64,000 bases of DNA from Persicaria tinctoria (GCA_037127255.1 JBANSL010000004.1:85208627-85272626); one strand, 5' to 3'. Positions 31,797 to 43,985 are shown, counted from the stretch's first letter. Notes: a model not told the origin generated them from the letters alone. Numbers and translations: made by a program.

Positions 31797-32726
31797 ATGA
31801 AGCCTTCTCTACTCGTCGCCATCCTCCTTACATCTCTCACCTTCTTCGTTCTCACAGACACTTCCTCTGCAACAGCTCGTGGCCTTGCGGTCGAGGAAGG
31901 ATGTGGTCCGGATCACCACAACCAAACTTGTGGGTATCCGTATCCGTGTTGTAGTACCTATGGGCATTGTGGCGATAATATTTATTATTGCGCCCCAGGA
32001 AACTGTCTCCCTGAGTTCGGAACATGTTGGGACAACGTCCCTCCCCCTCCTCCTTCCGCTCCTTCCCCTGAACAATCTCTTGCCCATATCGTTGAGGAAG
32101 GATGCGGTCCTGATCACCAAAACCAAACTTGCGGGTATCCGTATCCGTGTTGTAGTACTCATGGGCATTGTGGCGATACTGTTTATTACTGCGCCCCAGG
32201 AAACTGTCTCCCTGAGTTTGGGACGTGTTGGGACAACGTCCCTCCCCCTCCTCCCCCATCCACTCCTTCCCCTGAACAATCTCTTGTCCATACCGTTGAG
32301 GAAGGATGCGGTCCCGATCACCAAAACCAAACTTGCGGGTATCCGTATCCGTGTTGTAGTACCCATGGGCATTGTGGCGATACTGTTTACTACTGTGCCC
32401 CAGGGAACTGCCTCCCAGAGTTCGGAACCTGCTGGGACAACATCCCTCCTCCTCCTCCTCCTGAATCTTCTTCACTAGTCCACGTCGTTGAGGAAGGATG
32501 TGGGCCTGAGCACAACAACCAAACATGCGGGTATCCGTATCCATGTTGTAGTACCCATGGACATTGTGGCGATACTGTTTACTATTGTGGACCGGGAAAC
32601 TGTCTCCCGGAGTTTGGTATATGCTGGGACAATGTGCCGCCCCCTCCTCCGGAGAGCAACCAAGCTTCTGAAGATTCCCTTGTGAGGAATGTGTTTGAGA
32701 TGGTTGAAATGTTAAACCACTTTTGA
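31797..32726 (+). CDS. Secreted protein of four hevein-like eight-cysteine domains with polyproline linkers
   Basis: Intronless, 309 aa. The ATG at 31797 (cacaATGaag) is the first in the transcript and begins a signal peptide (hydrophobic residues 5-20, likely cleaved near 25-28). Four near-identical modules follow: cysteines 36-77, 103-144, 171-212 and 235-276. Each has the order C-x8-C-x5-CC-x5-C-x6-C-x4-C-x6-C and an STxGHCGDxxYYC core, which is hevein/chitin-binding-like (S-x-x-G-x-C-G-x4-Y-C); hevein spaces its last cysteines slightly differently. Each module carries an NQT glycosylation sequon (N42, N109, N177, N241) and is followed by a run of 5-6 prolines. There is no chitinase domain. 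A wall-associated lectin or a precursor of antimicrobial peptides is inferred. The two positions that are Trp in hevein's sugar site are Tyr-His in module 1 and His-His in modules 2-4, so chitin binding is uncertain. Module identity at DNA level indicates recent internal duplication. Confidence 0.85.
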   Translation: MKPSLLVAILLTSLTFFVLTDTSSATARGLAVEEGCGPDHHNQTCGYPYPCCSTYGHCGDNIYYCAPGNCLPEFGTCWDNVPPPPPSAPSPEQSLAHIVEEGCGPDHQNQTCGYPYPCCSTHGHCGDTVYYCAPGNCLPEFGTCWDNVPPPPPPSTPSPEQSLVHTVEEGCGPDHQNQTCGYPYPCCSTHGHCGDTVYYCAPGNCLPEFGTCWDNIPPPPPPESSSLVHVVEEGCGPEHNNQTCGYPYPCCSTHGHCGDTVYYCGPGNCLPEFGICWDNVPPPPPESNQASEDSLVRNVFEMVEMLNHF

Positions 32727-33473
32727 ATGACTAATTAACTAATCGGGACAACCTTAAAATGCTTTAAAGTTGTTGGCAATATAAATAAGAGTCGCACGTA
32801 CGTACATATGTTGTGTGTTTGTGCGTTCATGGCTAGTTTTCATTGGTCTTGTTGTATGGTGGTGGGTGTGTCATATAATATACCCACCTTGCTATGTTTG
32901 TGGAACGGTATTGGTAAGTTCAAGTGCCTAATGTTTGTTTTATGTATACTATCAAGTATGGCATTACCAAATAGTTAAGTAATCATCTATTTTGCGGTGC
33001 TTTTATGTTAATTGGAATCTAATTATATGTTGCTGTTTTTTGATAATTTTTTCTATTAATTTTAGGGATAAAAAAATAGTTTCAAAAGAGTACAGAATGA
33101 TAAAAAAAGCCTTCACTTAGTTGGTAAGGGGAAGTATTTGTTATATTCAACCCTCCTTAGTTTTATTTTTTAAATAATTTTTATTTTTCTTAGTTTCTTT
33201 ATACTAAAAATATCTAATGAAATAATTTAAATGTTTCGCCAATATATAACAAAAACATTTTTTTTTGCATATACATATATATATATATATAATCTCAATT
33301 TTTGATAATTTTTTATTAATTATTTCTTCTAAAATAATTATTAAAATATATAAGAACTTTAAGTTTTTTTTCTAATAAATATATTTGAACAAAAAAAATT
33401 ATTTTTCATATATACCCGGAAATTTTTTAAATTTTTTTTAGCCCCCTAAATAAATTCCTCGATCCGCCACTGT
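32727..33473. other. AT-rich spacer with a one-sided transposon end
   Basis: No gene found. The right border (cctcgatccgccactg, ending 33473) looks like a DNA transposon terminus of the CAGTGGCGGATC type and abuts the RACK1 pseudogene; no matching left end was seen. Confidence 0.4.
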
Positions 33474-35098
33474 TGTCGTCTCACCGACCATTCTCACTTC
33501 ATCGAGGATGTCGTTCTCTCTTCCATTGTCCAATTTGCTCTCTATAGTAACTGAGATGGCGAGCTCCACCTATGGGACCTAAAAACCGAAAACCCTGCCT
33601 GCTAGGAGCAGATCCAGGGGGCATGAGGAGCAAGTGCCTCCCTCATTCGACTAATTACCTATGTATATTCTCATCGTTGATAATTTTGTTTTGATAATAC
33701 GCTCTAATATGATATCTAAATAAAAAGTCAAGAAATTTGAAAATTGGAGGTATATTAATCATTTTAGTTTTATTATAATAAACTATAATGTTTTTATATT
33801 TTATTTAGATTGACATTCACATATCATAATTCATCTTAAGAGTTTCGAAATGAGAGATTATATTACTCATTTCGACAATTATTTAGTAGGTAAAAAGTTA
33901 TCTAAGTTAAAAAAAACACCGCCTCTGTTAATTAAAACTTGACATTTTACTATTCACATACGTTTTTTAGGAGTTAAAAACTATATAAAAATATTAACTT
34001 TTTCAATAATTTTTTAAAATATTTTCATACTTATTACTATTAAGTATGAATTTATAAAAAAATGTTAACAAAAGTTAATATTTTATATAGATTTTTTCAT
34101 TCTAAAAAAGTGTACATGAATAGTAAACGATAAGTTTTAATTAATTTGCTCAAAAAAAATAAGTTTTAATTAACAGAGGGAGTATATAGCAACTAATAAC
34201 ACAGTTTTGAGCTAAAACACCGTTGTTAACTTGTTATCGTGATGATATATATTGAATTTTGATTGTCAAAAACTGTAGTTCACTTATTCAGATGTTTGTA
34301 ATTCACTTGTTCGAATGTTTGCAGTGTTATCCTTGTATTCATTCCTCAATCTTCACATGTAAAGTTGGTTTTGTATTTTGTAAATATGTAGAACTGTCCC
34401 TATTGAAGGTGTTTCGATTTTCAGCATCCAACTTGCTCTTGGACGTTGAGTCTTTGTGTTCGAAAGGAGAGTAGATAAGATGTGTAGCTGTGAGACCTTT
34501 GAATCTTAATTGGCAATGTAGATATTTCTCTAATTTTGGTTTTGGAAGCATTCTGAATGAGTTTTGCTTAATATATACGAATATTTCTTAGCTTCGTGGG
34601 ACAAGACTGCCAATGGCGGAAAGGATGGTAAGATCTTCTTGTGGGATTTAGCTGAGGGCAAGCAGCTGTACTCACTTGAAGCTGGCAACATCATCCATGC
34701 TTTGTGCTTCAGCCCAAACAGGTAATTCGGAGAGCAAGAGCATCATCGAAGCTAAGGTTGATCTTAAGGCTGAGGCTGAAAATATGAGGGAGCTGTGGCT
34801 GCTTTGTTCATCACTCATCAGCATTCGTGATACTGTCTTGTAAAGTTTTGGTTTTATCCTTAGATATGAAAGGATGTTTTTGTTATCGGCTTTGCAATTA
34901 CTCAATCTCACAATCTTTCAGGCAGATGAATGTCAAGGTTGCGGCTACATTCCTTTGACTGCAGTTTGTTGTATAAATCTGTTAGCTGTCAATTTATGGT
35001 TTTATTTTGATTTTCCAGGTTATCAACTGCACAAGATCATCATCACTTGTTCAACGGTTACACTGATGGTGTCATTAGGTTTATGGTATTAATGGTTT
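33474..35098 (+). pseudogene. RACK1 pseudogene with introns
   Basis: Three decayed blocks keep RACK1 order. 33474-33607 resembles the middle of exon 1 (tctcaccgaccattctcacttcatc... with an in-frame stop). 34590-34850 resembles exon 2 (ggatggtaagatcttcttgtgg...) with a large internal deletion. 35016-35098 resembles exon 3 (caggttatcaactgcacaag...). Intron-like sequence similar to copy 1 lies between them, so the copy arose by DNA duplication and not retroposition. Transposon debris interrupts intron 1, including a MITE at 33919-34182. No functional protein is possible. Confidence 0.82.
33919..34182. mobile_element. Stowaway-like MITE in the RACK1 pseudogene
   Basis: About 264 bp. The right end taacagagggag read in complement (CTCCCTCTGTTAATTAAAACTT) matches the left gcctctgttaattaaaactt. 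A TA lies at the right border (34183-34184). The interior ttactattcacatacgtttttta...taaaaaagtgtacatgaatagtaaa is a foldback resembling that of the MITE at 16101. Confidence 0.65.
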
Positions 35099-35884
35099 CA
35101 CTGTTCAACATGCAATGTTTTATAACCTAATTATGTTCTCTTCGACTTTTGAGTTGGAAACGATGTATTCCTTTACCATCTGAACTCGTGATCTATTGAT
35201 CAGTGTCACACTACACGTAAATCTTCCTAACTAAGCTAGTAATGCTCGACTTTGAAAACAATAGAGAAGTTACCTTATCTGATGCATATATGGAATTCTA
35301 CCTTCTCCTACTCAATCCAATGACATACTTTATAAGTTATAACACTCCTGACTGAAAATTAGATTGCAACTTTCCTTCTTTTTTATCAGAAGATTGCAAC
35401 TTTCTTATATAGATACATTTTCTCAAAGAAATGTTAACGTAAATCACATCCGTACAAAAATATATGGTTATACAAAGACAATACAAACCACCGTAACCCG
35501 CTTATAATACGGTGGAGTTGCAATGCAGCATTGTTCTACTTCAAGCATAATGGATATCATTTAAACGCACAATCAGATTAGAGCGCACTGTTCTACTTCA
35601 CTGGATATAATTGGTCAAATTCTAGCATATGGCCTGATTTTAGCAATCATGCAATTTCAATATGTACCTTGGAAAAGAGAATGAAGAACTTGGAGAAAGA
35701 AAAAGGTGTGCAGTTATAAAAATAACCAAGATTCAGAAATATAGATTAACCATATAACAAGGAAGCATAGGATGGTGGCACAAAACAAACCAAGTCAGAC
35801 TGATGTAAAACAAATTAATCCTCAACAAAACTGCAACACGTTCCCTGAGCACCTAAAACAACCCAAATTTAGGCATAAGCTTCA

Positions 35885-37912
35885 TTAAAAGCGGCCAGCA
35901 ATACCGTAAACCCTAATGACACCATCAGTGTAGCCACTGAACAATGTACTTCCATCCGCACTCCAGCTCAAACTTGTGCAGTAGATAACCTGATATAAAG
36001 CAAGGAAAGTTTAGTAGAAGCTTGAGGAAAAATTATTCCACCAAAAGGTATTCCTTTGTGGCAAAATACACAATTTAGATAACTAAAAGGGGGCAGTTGT
36101 CAAAGCAATAACAAAGTTCAAAATGAAAGGCTTATACCAATAGGTAACAGAAGGCAGAGCAACTATATTGGAGTGCAGCTAAAATGAAGGACTTAAACTG
36201 ATATCTCACCATAACATACTAAAAATTCATTCAAAAAATTCAGCAGCTGCTAATGAGACTGAATTTTTCTTTATAATCGAAAGTCTTCAAAGATTAACAA
36301 AAAAATCAAGGTACCTACATAAAACAGTGTTTTTTCAAGACATACATTTAATCCGAAATAAGCTGTATTCAAGAATGCAGGCATTAACATATGCTAACTG
36401 ACAACAGAAACCAATCATGAATAATAGCAATACACCTTCTAGAAAAATATTAATATTCCCAAAATTAACAAAACATGAATCAATGACAAATAAATTACTA
36501 AAAAGTACCTTCTTTTTGGAAGCAGTAGCAGCTCCCTCAACATTTTCTGCCTCGGACTTAAGGTCAACCTTCAGCTCATCAACAACAGACTTGCTCTCCA
36601 AATCCCAGACCCTGATGGCATTCTCAGTGGCAGCACAGAGCCAGTACCTGTTCGGGCTGAAGCAGAGGGAGTGGATGATGGCACCAGCCTCAAGGGAGTA
36701 CAGCTGCTTGCCCTCAGACAGATCCCACAACAAGATCTTACCATCCTTGCCACCACTAGCACAGAGTGAACCGTCAGGTGAGACAGCAACAGTGTTAACA
36801 TAGCCACCATGTCCAGCAAGGGTGTTCCTCAATTTGCAGTTGGACAAGTTCCATATCTTGACAGTCTTGTCCCACGAAGCTGAGACAATAGTTGGCTGCA
36901 GATTGTTTGGGCTGAAGCGGACACAGCTCACCCATTCACTGTGAGCATCTGCGTCCTGGATGGTGTACTTGCATTCACCTGCAAATTCAACCCACAATCT
37001 TATATTCCAAACAATCAAACAACTTCTGTGAGGTATAAAAGGTTCAACATCAATTCAATTTTAAGGGTTCATACCTAGCTAACAAAATCAAGATCATATC
37101 TTTATCACCATTATAATACAATGTCTTATGAAGAACCAGGATGATCTCTCTACAGTGGAGAAATAAATCCCATACTCACATGATGGAGGCTCTTGTAGCT
37201 AAATTTAGAATTTTTTCGATCCCTATCCTCAGAAAACGTAAAATCAAAACAGAAAATATTACAAAGAAATCACCCAGCTACTAAGGAGCAAATAAATTTC
37301 CATATTCCCGCACATAATAAACATTTGGATCTAGATTGGCACTATCAATAATTATAAAAAAAATAGCTTGAAAATGTTCAATCTGTAAATGTACACAAAA
37401 ATCAGCGGTTTAAATTCTAGTTAGCGTAAATAAATCAGTAATCGAAGAGAGAGTCAGCTGAACCGAAAATATATGACAGACAAATCTAGAAAAGGAGAGA
37501 ACTAACCGAGAGTGTTCCAGAGCTTGATGGACTTGTCACGGGAAGCGGATACGATCTGGCGGTTATCGATGGAGAAGGCGACGGATAGGACGTCCTTGGT
37601 GTGACCGACGAAGCGACGAGCGGTGGTGCCGGTAGCGAGGTCCCACAGACGGAGCTCACCGTCCCAGCTACCAGAGAGGGCGAACTGACCGTCGGAGGAG
37701 AGGACGACGTCCTCGACGAAGTGAGAGTGGCCGGTAAGACGGCGGCGGGGGACACCGTAAACCCTGTCCTCCTTGGTGAGGTTCCAGAGGATGATGGACT
37801 TGTCGCGCGAAGCGGAGACGATCATGTCGCCGTTGTCAATGGGGGTGGCGATGGCCGTCACCATGTCGGTGTGGGCCCTCATGGTGCCGCGGAGCACAAG
37901 CTGATCTCCCAT
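35885..37912 (-). CDS. RACK1: RACK1, seven-bladed WD40 scaffold protein (copy 2)
   Basis: Three exons: 37912-37507, 36978-36509 and 35989-35885, 326 aa. Exons 1 and 2 have exactly the lengths of copy 1 (406 and 470 nt) and the same intron phases. All seven WD40 blades are present (GHSHFVEDV...[43 protein letters not shown]). The protein ends [12 protein letters not shown], one residue longer than copy 1. Divergence is concentrated in the insert after exon 1 (QDADAHSEW here, EGGDGHSEW in copy 1) and near the exon 2/3 junction. Ribosomal scaffold role as for copy 1; the two may be partly redundant. Confidence 0.97.
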
Positions 37913-38045
37913 GGCTGATTGCTTGGTGGTTTTTTCCTCGGCGGCACTGGGAGAGATATAGAGAGAGGGTGAAGCGATGAGAGTAGGGGCGGGGAGATTG
38001 ATGTGAGATTTATATACGGAGGAAGGGGATGAGTGGAGGGCGAGC

Positions 38046-38147
38046 TAGGGTTTGTATTGGGCTGTAATCTTCCATGGAAATTTGGGCAGGTTTATATGGG
38101 ATTTCACTGGATTGACCCATAGAACATTGGGCCGATTCATATGGGCC
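38046..38147 (-). promoter_or_regulatory. Telo-box and site II motifs of RACK1 copy 2
   Basis: The complement of TAGGGTTT at 38046-38053 is a telo-box AAACCCTA. TGGGCT at 38058-38063 and TGGGCC at 38128-38133 and 38142-38147 are site II elements. A TATATAA-type box lies near 38010. The set mirrors the promoter of copy 1. Confidence 0.6.
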
Positions 38148-38539
38148 TTTCATCGACTTGGGTCATGCTTGGGATTAAGGGGATTATCGGTGAGAAGTGA
38201 GAACCATTTCAGAATAGTTCGTATAAAAAGGACTCGAATAGCACTCAAACTCAAAGGTCCTGATTTCTCTATTTACCAAAATAAGTGGATTGTCGTGCAA
38301 TTTCTTCTTCTCAACCCTTATAATCCACAAAAAATAATCTTCATTCCAATAATACTCTTCATCTCTCAAAAGCACAATCCACTACCAAACATGTTCTTAT
38401 TTGGCCTAGTGAGTTATTATTAGGTTAACTGATGTATCGGATTTTTTAAAGAAAGGTTTGTAAGAGGGTTTAAGCTTGTGAAAATGGTAGCATTTTGCTT
38501 GTTTTCTATAATCGTAATGATCGATTTTTCTATTTTTTT

Positions 38540-39260
38540 TTTTTCATAACAGGAAATACATTAGAATCGAGCTATCTTTGTCTAAAATTATGTTATCCTA
38601 GAGCATTATTTCGGATGAGAACCCAAAATTCTGAATCAATACGCGCTACGTCATCGGCAGGAATACTGGCCAGATGAGCAATCCGATCGACAACAACATT
38701 CGTTTCCCTGAAAATATGATGAATGAAGACAAAATTAAAAGAAAAAACCAAAGATCTAGTATCCGATTATATGAGGTCGATATTCCAAGGGCAGCTACAG
38801 TCTCCTAATAAGGATTGAACAACTATCAAGTTGTCATCTTCAATAAAAAAATTAATAACGCCTAACTCTCCAGCCTTAATAACGGTAATAACCCCATTCC
38901 GTAAGGCCAAAGCTTCAGTATAGAGGATCAAAGTGTTGTTACTCCTCCCAAGGTAAAAATCTCGCCGGTTGGGTACCTAATAACCGAGTGAAGAAGAGAA
39001 CCATCAAGTTAAGTTTAAACGAGTTAGGCAAAGGCCTATCCCAGTGATAGTGCAATATACATTATACACTGCGTCTTTGGAACCTGTAAGCCAGAAGAAT
39101 CACTGAGAATTCCATATGAGTCGTAAGCGAAGTCGTCAGAACGGGGCCGCCTCAAGCCAAGATTGTTTATTCGTAACCATAAAGAACTGCAATTGCTTAA
39201 GACAGACAAGATATTACCGAAGACCACCTGATTCCTATAGAACCATATAGCCCACCAGCA
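38540..39260 (-). mobile_element. LINE 3'-end remnant with RNase H domain
   Basis: Read on the minus strand: ...ALRNGVITVIKAGELGVINF, FIEDDNLIVVQSL, and RETNVVVDRIAHLASIPADD. These are the strand, E-x-D and (A/V)D-x-(L/I)AH motifs of plant LINE RNase H. Upstream pieces (YRNQVVFGNI) match the linker after the zf-RVT region. Stops and frameshifts throughout; a T-run near 38528-38545 marks the 3' tail. Confidence 0.65.
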
Positions 39261-39269
39261 GAAGAAAAT

Positions 39270-40072
39270 ATCAGTCAGATGATACTTAGATGTGATCGAC
39301 TTAATGTGCTAGAGCACATATCCAGGCGTATGTGAATCAAAGTTCACAGAAGAGTTTGGTGGCAGGCCACAACCCATCCAACTCAATAATTGTTTAGACA
39401 TGGTAGTATGGTACAGCCTAGTCAGATAGATTTTTCTATAATCTTTGTGAGATTCTCTTTTCATATGCATAGCTCTTAAATCAATTTGAATTTTTTTTCA
39501 ATGATAAGCTTATTAGTTTCAAATTCTCTTTGGCTATGGTAGACCCTTGAAATCAAAAGTACTTCTGATTTCAAATCCAAATTGATTAATAATCTAAGAA
39601 AGTGAAACTTTTACAACCTTAAGTCATTGCTAAAATTGATGCATCAAACAAACATTTTCAGTAATGCATCTATAGCACACACATTGAATGCGTAAAAGAA
39701 CAAAATACAGTAAAATCAACAACAGGCACTCTGAACTGTGACATATCACGATTTTCTTAGTATTGAGGAGGCAATGTACCATTCCGAACAGGATTGTGGT
39801 TGCGCATTTGATGGCATTTTGAACGCCGGTGAAGTCTCTCATTGCCACCAGAGAACAAATGTAAAAGCAGGAGAGATGACCACTAAGCGCGAAGCAAAAT
39901 GACCACTGGTTTACCAATCAAGAAAAGTACTTGTAAAACTGAGCTTTAGTTAATGATACAGGCTACAATAGAATAAGCGCTGTGATCTTACCTTGGATTC
40001 AATAAAAATATTGGTAAGATTAGAGGTGATGGAGATATGGGCAGAACAATGGCTTTGGTGTAAGAGATTTGT
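39270..40072. other. Spacer and probable 3' UTR of the trigger-factor-like gene
   Basis: No additional exon or repeat boundary was recognised; the part next to 40073 is presumably 3' UTR. Confidence 0.4.
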
Positions 40073-43000
40073 TTATGTTTCTTCAAGTTCTAATACTGCA
40101 TTAAACCCAAACGCATTTCCAGGGGAGAATGATTGTTTGAGTTCATCTTCCGTCTGGGTCGTGCTGATCTTCTTGTCCTTCACCGCAAGATTTTCCTACA
40201 TCCAACAACAACATCAAAACAAACGGAAATTTGCACATTCCTCATTTGATTGAGTTCAGCTGGCATGGCACTCGGATGGAAGGATTTGAATTATTAGAAC
40301 ACATTTGATGGGATTACAGGCATATTATTTTCTGGGGAAAAAAAAAGTGGTGTGGCTATATATGGATGAACAAATGCACAAACCCATTTTAGATTGTATG
40401 ATATGAGAAATAACAAGTTACTGGGGCACATTGATATCATAGTAAGAAGAAGAAAGTCTCTTGCCTTCGTTACATAATCAGACAAAACTGATGTAACAAT
40501 TTCCTGTAAGGTAAATTTTGTGACACGCTCTTGTCCAAGCATATTCAAGAGCAGGCCCTTCGGCACCTATACTGATTTCAAAGTCAGCAACCTACAATTA
40601 TTATTACATTCAAAAGCAGCAAGTTTGCTCAAAATTCACAGGATCGCTGTTTAACCGGGAAGATTTCTTTTACATACCTGTGAAGTTTTTCCTGAAGCAT
40701 TACCATGCACAAATAAAAAACAGATTAAAGGTTAGGTTGTTCTTCATCAGAGCAGCGATTAATGCATAAACAAACATAGAGAAATATTTTAATTTTCATT
40801 TTAACAGAAAATAATGATCCTCCAAACCCTGCTTTATTGCGGGATATATACTGGGATGTTGTTGTCGTTGTATTTTAACATAAAACAATGATATAGCTGT
40901 AAAATCTTGGATCACTTGCAAAAAAGAATACCACTATCCCCTGACTGTTAGAAATTCAGCCATGTGATAAAAATAATTGAGATGACAACAAGACTAAAAC
41001 AAAAAACTAATTCAGAAATGTGACAAAAAATAACCGAATTTAGTTAAAATACACCAAAATTTGATATGGGGGCTATATTCATCTCAAAGGCATGTGTCAA
41101 ATCAGCCAGAAGCTACATTTCAAAGGAACTATTAGTATCCTTTGTGCCTTTCATTTCCCTTGAGGCTTTATTTTCTATAGCTTATTCGAGAGCTTGTAAG
41201 AAGATGACTATATTAGGATATTTTCCTTTAAATGACAGAAGATTTTCAATAACAGTCAAGATAGTTATAGATGAACGAGAATAGGAATTTTTGTCAAGAA
41301 CAGCGAAATGACAGAGCAAGTAAAGAGAAAGGTAGAATTTCATTTTTTTTAAAAATTCCAATGCACCTCATCTCAAAATAAGATGTATGCTGAAATATTG
41401 GATGTGGTACCTCCTTTCTGCCTACGGAACCCTGGAATGGGTGGTGCTGAACGACCCAACTTCGTTAAAATTATATCAAATGCCTTTTGTGTCTCTTCCC
41501 CGGGCAAGTCTACTCTCAACTGGACAGATTCGATAAAAAAAAACATAGAAACTCATGGGTCTAGAACATAAACTAACAACTAGTCATGATTTTGTTTTCA
41601 TAACAAGTACACAATCGCAACTGGTAAATACATGGCTTAGAAAGTGTTTTTCTTTTTCTGAAATTGGTAAACATGCAGCTCAGAAAGTTGCTTGAAGAAT
41701 GCCTTGAGGCAAGCGTGAATAAGGCACAATGACACGAACTAGACTCTTAATTCCATGATAACTATGGCACGAGCAATTAATAAAAGCATACACCATATCT
41801 TTTTGTGCATTTGGTAGGAAAGAATTGCAAGGATCATTTCCAAAAGTGATTTGCAGTTATGAAATTATGGGTTAGTGAGAAAGTATTACTTTAGAATCAT
41901 CCTACATGGAGTATTACCTTAACCAGCATTGCCACAACTTAACATGTGGAAAGAAAAGGTAAAAGTTATAAAGATTATCAGATAATAAAAAACTGGGACG
42001 AAGCTTAAGGACGCATGAGCTGGTGTTCAAATGATACAAACTTTTCTAGCTTATGATATATGAAAGAACACCTACATTCACTGCAAAATCTAAGATTTTG
42101 AAATATGAGAATGAAGTATAGGCGAGCCACAGTGTGCACAAGTGCAACCTTTCCTTTCTACAGTTTAATGAACAACATTGTTGGTTTGTCATTTGTTAGT
42201 AAGTTTATTTTATAATATTGAATTGCTTGTGCAAGGTATACAAATTCATACATTCCAATTGACCTGGATAAACAAGGCAACAAATATATCTCCTTTCCTT
42301 TTGTCAGCATAAAAAACGAATTGCGTCAATGTGAATAGAATTCCAGGGACTTACTTGTATCTTACTTGCCTCTTTTGATTCTACGACTATATCAACCATT
42401 TTGAACCTGAGCTTAGTACTGTCCTCAGGATCCAAGACTGAGGTCTCAAAACCTACACAGAATTCATTACTGAGAAAGATGAACAAAATAAGAAGAGCTG
42501 AGAATGGAAAAGATTAAGAAAAGGGGTCTACCTGAACTAGCAGCGGCGAAGGGGGCACCCAAAATCCTTCTGTTCTTTTGTTCTTGGAGCTGGTATGTAT
42601 GTGATCTGATTTAGAACCAGCCCATCAAAAGGAAAAAGGTTATATTTATTGCATAAAATGTTTTCGGCACTATTTATGCAACTCCAAAATAGAGTAAGGC
42701 AATATGCATAGGTGGAAAATGCCATGGCTTGAAAGAATCAAAAATGATTTTGATGAATCAAGTTGCGTGGATGTTGTGATTGATGCAGAATCCAACAGTG
42801 TTTCCATACCTTAGAAAAGGAACATGTTGAATATCAGATGATAACATGCTAATGGACATTCTCTTTTCAGGAATAAGTTTGCAGAAGCCAGAAATTAACT
42901 GCCAAAAAAATTATGGGATGAAAATTTCAGAATATGAGATGCACAGGACGTGGAAACATGTTCGTAAAATCAAGATGAAGTTACATATAGATGGAAAATA

Positions 43001-43985
43001 TAGCATGGAGAAAAAATACTGCAATTCTATTCCGGACATTTCAGACTTCAGAGTCTAAGACAAGGTCTTGACTCTTAAGCAATTTGAAACACAAAATCTA
43101 TTGACAACTAAGCATAATTTAACCAACAACCTATATATATTGACATTCAATTTCCTAAATGAACTTTGTATAGAAGTAGCTTGAGGTAAATTTTTACATC
43201 TTGATCTCACACTCTCCTGAGTCCTGAACATTTTACATCTGTGTCATTAAGTTGTTACCAATAGCAACCTCATTGATCAGGTGTTCATATAACTAATTTC
43301 CCAATTCCATATTGGACTATATCTGTACATTGATATACTCGTATAATACACAATACAAACCGGATTTTCCCTCTCCAAACCCTCGCTTCCTCTCTTATCT
43401 TCTCCGATCAATCTGATGGTGTTCGACCAGATTTCACAATTCCACTAGATTCCCACATTCCAACCTCCAGAGTTATGTTGAACTCCATGCCAAATTGAAA
43501 CAACTAAAAGTCTCCAAATACCCTTTCAGTCACCAATTTCCTAAATGCCTTTACTTCACACTCTTCTTCTCACAACTAGCATCAAGTCTTCCCCTCTTCA
43601 ATTTGTCTCCTTTCCTTGAACAAGACTCCCTTATTCATAAAAGGTCCAGGCTTAGACCTCCAGATAAACCGCACCCCGTTGAAACATCAAACATCACATT
43701 CCAGATAAGCCACATTTCAATGCGCCTAATTAAATTAATCTCAATTTCCTCCGCAAGGCCAAAATCCCCAATACGCATCGCACTAACAGTAATGAAATTC
43801 TACCAAATACCTACAGAATCCCCATTTTTTTTCACCACAATAACCTGCATATGAGTAACTTGATGCTTTAATATGGGGTAGGCGAGTCTGCGTGTGTGTG
43901 AGAGAAAGAGAGAGATGCTAACCTTAAGGTGCGGGGAGGGATGAAATCTTGACCTAAACAGGGTCGCAGGCGCCATAAGCTCCAT
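40073..43985 (-). CDS. Trigger-factor-like chaperone domain protein, organelle-targeted
   Basis: Seven exons: 43985-43923, 42589-42532, 42452-42355, 41519-41411, 40691-40678 (14 nt), 40566-40465 and 40195-40073, 188 aa. The N-terminus (MELMAPATLFRSRFHPSP) looks like a plastid transit peptide. The rest corresponds to the ribosome-binding N-terminal domain of bacterial trigger factor, with DLPGEETQKAFD and the signature APPIPGFRRQKGGKTS followed by VPKGLLLNMLGQERV. PPIase and C-terminal chaperone domains are absent, as in the short plant family of At2g30695. A role in plastid protein folding is inferred from the family. Exon 6 ends AAG|GCAAGA, a GC-type donor; all other introns are GT-AG. I found no competing model that keeps the frame. 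Confidence 0.85.

Noticed and set aside
31809..32544. Long open frames on the minus strand and in another plus frame across the hevein-like gene
   Set aside because: They arise from the repeated codon structure of the four modules; only the plus frame with signal peptide and conserved cysteines makes sense.
33474..35098. Third functional RACK1 gene
   Set aside because: In-frame stops, deleted exon portions and transposon debris exclude a working protein.
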